The notes below the pieces were generated by a model. It saw only the letters and a program-made list of their open reading frames with translations. It was not told where the DNA came from and made no database searches. The position numbers and the translations under genes are program-made. From a virus, in the IMG/VR virus record IMGVR_UViG_3300024518_000952, positions 1 through 26,449 of that record: a DNA stretch of 26,449 nucleotides; one strand, written 5' to 3'. Shown here in pieces: positions 24,714 through 26,449 of this stretch. How positions within the stretch are numbered: position 1 is the first letter of the stretch; each line of letters begins with the position of its first letter.

Positions 24714-26449
24714 TACTGATTTTGGATACCATGCTCGATACAGATGTCAGCCGGGGGAAGCAAAGTGCCGCTTGAAGCGCGAAGGAAATCAACCAAGGAT
24801 ATGGTGTCCGCAGACAATGTGCTATTTAATATAGCAGTTCGAGTCACGAGAATATCATCGTTCATCGTCAGTGAATTATCATCAATTACTACCTCTGATA
24901 ATTCATCCTGATTTAGAAAAAGACTCCTGTCTCTAATTGAAAATAGATCAGTTAGATCGCTAGTGCTTAATGGACTTATTGATGGCGTGACATTCCTACG
25001 TCTAACCGGAACCAGCGCATCTGTATTGCTTAACGTATCCAGAGTCTGCTGATGCCTGACTGCGTTAGCTAATGCTGAATCAATAACACCAGCCTCGCTA
25101 AGTGCTACCCGGTATCGGATGTGATTCAAAGTCAAGGCTTCACTTAGCGAAAGTGTGTCGCTAAACTCTCGATTGTTAATGCCATGGAATGCTAATTGCG
25201 GAGTGTCTTCTATGTTTAATATCTCCTCCAGCAATACCGCGAACGTCTGTTGCGATTCACCCACAGTAACAATTTTACTAAAAAAATCACTCAATGAAAC
25301 TGAATCACCAACCACTCGCTGCCTCTCTAATAATTGGGCGAGACTATCGGACGATGACAGTGAATCGCTGCTTAGCCTAGCCAGCGCCACTGAAGTATTT
25401 ACATTATCCCCTACAGCAATGGCAGTCGAGACTTGCCGGAAAACCTGTCGCATAATACTAAGGGCATCAGATAGATTAGAAGTTTCCAATAACTGATTGT
25501 CAATAATGCCCTTCAGCACAATAGCATCATTGACCTCGAAATTCTCAAACAGCAACCGACCCAGCGCCGTATAAAGGAATACGCCATCACTCAATAACTC
25601 GACACGATCCCCGGGAATCCTCTGCCGTAGAATTGTGCCCGGAACCGGATCAGTTATAGCAGTGGTCGAAGTCAGCACCCGGTTAATCACAACCCCACTA
25701 GCATCCTCGCCAATAAACATCATTGGCCATAAGTGCGTTACGACATCCACAGCAGTTATATCCGCATTAGCAACATCAAATCCATCAGCGGTCAGAGTGG
25801 GATTCGCCCAACGGTAGTTCAATGATTCGTCATCCGTAATTAGCACAAAGTCATCAGAAACTCTGTCCGCTGACCGCTGTGTTGTCGGGCTACCACTGGA
25901 ACCAGAACCATCGTCAACCATCCAAGCTGTGGAGTGTTTATTGGGTGTGCCCGCATTGTCAAAAGCAAAACAAGAGAACAAGCCTGCCGTGTTGTTTGTT
26001 TCTCCGGCATTGATAATATCAAACTCGTTCATCATACCAATGACGCCTTGCGGCAAAAATGATGCGCCGTTCACATTCCAATCCACCGATGTTGAATCAG
26101 GCGAATTTTCAAGTACCAGATCAACGTCCTCAGTAATCAGCCCGACCAGGCCACAAAAAGAATCGCCTGTCATCGCGCTATCTTCAACTGTAAACGTAAG
26201 ATTGGTGCCATCAACGCTAGTAAGTTTAATTGATTGATCAATCGTAGCTCCACTATCCAATCCACCACCGACCTTGTCATTGTGTATCAACCCATTGGCG
26301 AATACTGGATTACCAGTTGCAAAATGCATCATACAATACTGCACAATCACATCTAACTTATTAGTAAACATTCCAAACGACCATCTGCTAGTGGACGCCA
26401 TCGTATCTATGGCGCTAATCTCATCAAAACCTATGAAGCCCAGGTTAGG
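24713..26449 (-). CDS. Large modular repeat protein 1 (5'-incomplete at window edge)
   Basis: At least 562 aa from ATG 26401, but the frame stays open to the window end. The extra 16 codons read as ordinary protein (NLGFIGFDEISAID), and the ATG at 26401 has no visible SD, so the true start probably lies outside. The N-terminal 270 residues parallel the N-terminus of the 1256-aa protein in order of motifs (LPQGVIGMMNE, GLFSCFAFDN, STAWMVDDG, THLWPMMFIGED). After this come about 13 degenerate 20-residue units (for example LLERQRVVGDSVSLSDFFSK), Ser-richer and Arg-poorer than in the other two proteins. The C-terminus ends ADICIEHGIQNQ. The stop overlaps the next start as TAATGGC. It is a paralogue of the two following genes by layout. 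Confidence 0.75.
   Translation of the reverse strand, partial: PNLGFIGFDEISAIDTMASTSRWSFGMFTNKLDVIVQYCMMHFATGNPVFANGLIHNDKVGGGLDSGATIDQSIKLTSVDGTNLTFTVEDSAMTGDSFCGLVGLITEDVDLVLENSPDSTSVDWNVNGASFLPQGVIGMMNEFDIINAGETNNTAGLFSCFAFDNAGTPNKHSTAWMVDDGSGSSGSPTTQRSADRVSDDFVLITDDESLNYRWANPTLTADGFDVANADITAVDVVTHLWPMMFIGEDASGVVINRVLTSTTAITDPVPGTILRQRIPGDRVELLSDGVFLYTALGRLLFENFEVNDAIVLKGIIDNQLLETSNLSDALSIMRQVFRQVSTAIAVGDNVNTSVALARLSSDSLSSSDSLAQLLERQRVVGDSVSLSDFFSKIVTVGESQQTFAVLLEEILNIEDTPQLAFHGINNREFSDTLSLSEALTLNHIRYRVALSEAGVIDSALANAVRHQQTLDTLSNTDALVPVRRRNVTPSISPLSTSDLTDLFSIRDRSLFLNQDELSEVVIDDNSLTMNDDILVTRTAILNSTLSADTISLVDFLRASSGTLLPPADICIEHGIQNQ
24790..25630 (-). repeat. Coding repeat tract, ~13 degenerate 20-aa units
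   Basis: The repeat is readable only in protein: a short hydrophobic, Arg-containing stretch, then S/T-x-S/A-D-S/T-x-S-x-S-D. Unit lengths vary from 18 to about 29 residues. No long DNA-level identity was noticed, so this tract looks older or under different selection than those at 18502-19536 and 21105-23444. Confidence 0.6.

Noticed and set aside
26399-26401. ATG 26401 as the certain start of the first repeat protein
   Set aside because: No SD precedes it and the frame remains open with protein-like codons to the window edge, so the gene is more likely truncated by the window.

Overview
The window is an almost gap-free piece of a tailed double-stranded DNA phage (or prophage) genome of the siphovirus type. 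The evidence is a lambda-like tail module: tail terminator, tail tube, G/GT chaperone pair with a frameshift site, tape measure, distal tail proteins and a J-like tip protein. A lysis cassette follows it, and a phage-type replication block is encoded on the opposite strand. The host cannot be named. The amidase endolysin, the J-like tip and the GTA-type holin fit a Gram-negative, probably proteobacterial, host, but this is inference. No tRNA, integrase, insertion sequence or CRISPR array was seen, and no stretch over 300 bases lacks a gene.

Left arm, + strand (1-6147): a tightly coupled operon. It holds the tail end of an upstream gene, an FAD-binding flavoprotein, a ThyX-type thymidylate synthase with a variant signature, a small DUF1599/MazG-like protein, a stand-alone DEDDh 3'-5' exonuclease, a DnaE-type DNA polymerase III alpha subunit with a degraded PHP domain, a PD-(D/E)XK nuclease and a small helix-turn-helix protein. 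The genes join with overlaps of 1-8 bases or gaps of 1 base. Together they supply thymidylate (possibly a modified pyrimidine), a two-subunit replicative polymerase and a nuclease.

The + operon and the long - strand operon converge at 6144-6147, where the two stop codons share bases and leave no room for an intergenic terminator.

Right arm, - strand (26449 down to 6144), in transcription order: three adjacent large modular proteins (at least 578, 1256 and 857 aa), each with an N-terminal beta-rich region followed by a tract of degenerate 20-residue repeats; a 93-aa protein; a gp36/DUF1320-like connector; a gp10/virion-morphogenesis-like protein; a tail terminator; the tail tube; tail chaperones G and G-T; the tape measure; an M-like distal tail protein carrying an inserted putative sugar-binding domain; L-like and K-like proteins; J; an amidase endolysin; and four small membrane proteins including a GTA-type three-TM holin.

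The most unusual feature is the trio of repeat proteins, about 8 kb or close to a third of the window. They lie on the head side of the connector genes, where decoration or head-fibre genes would be expected. The best-supported regulatory element is a lambda-type -1 frameshift signal (GGGAAAA, a 6-nt spacer and an 8-bp hairpin) at 15350-15391.
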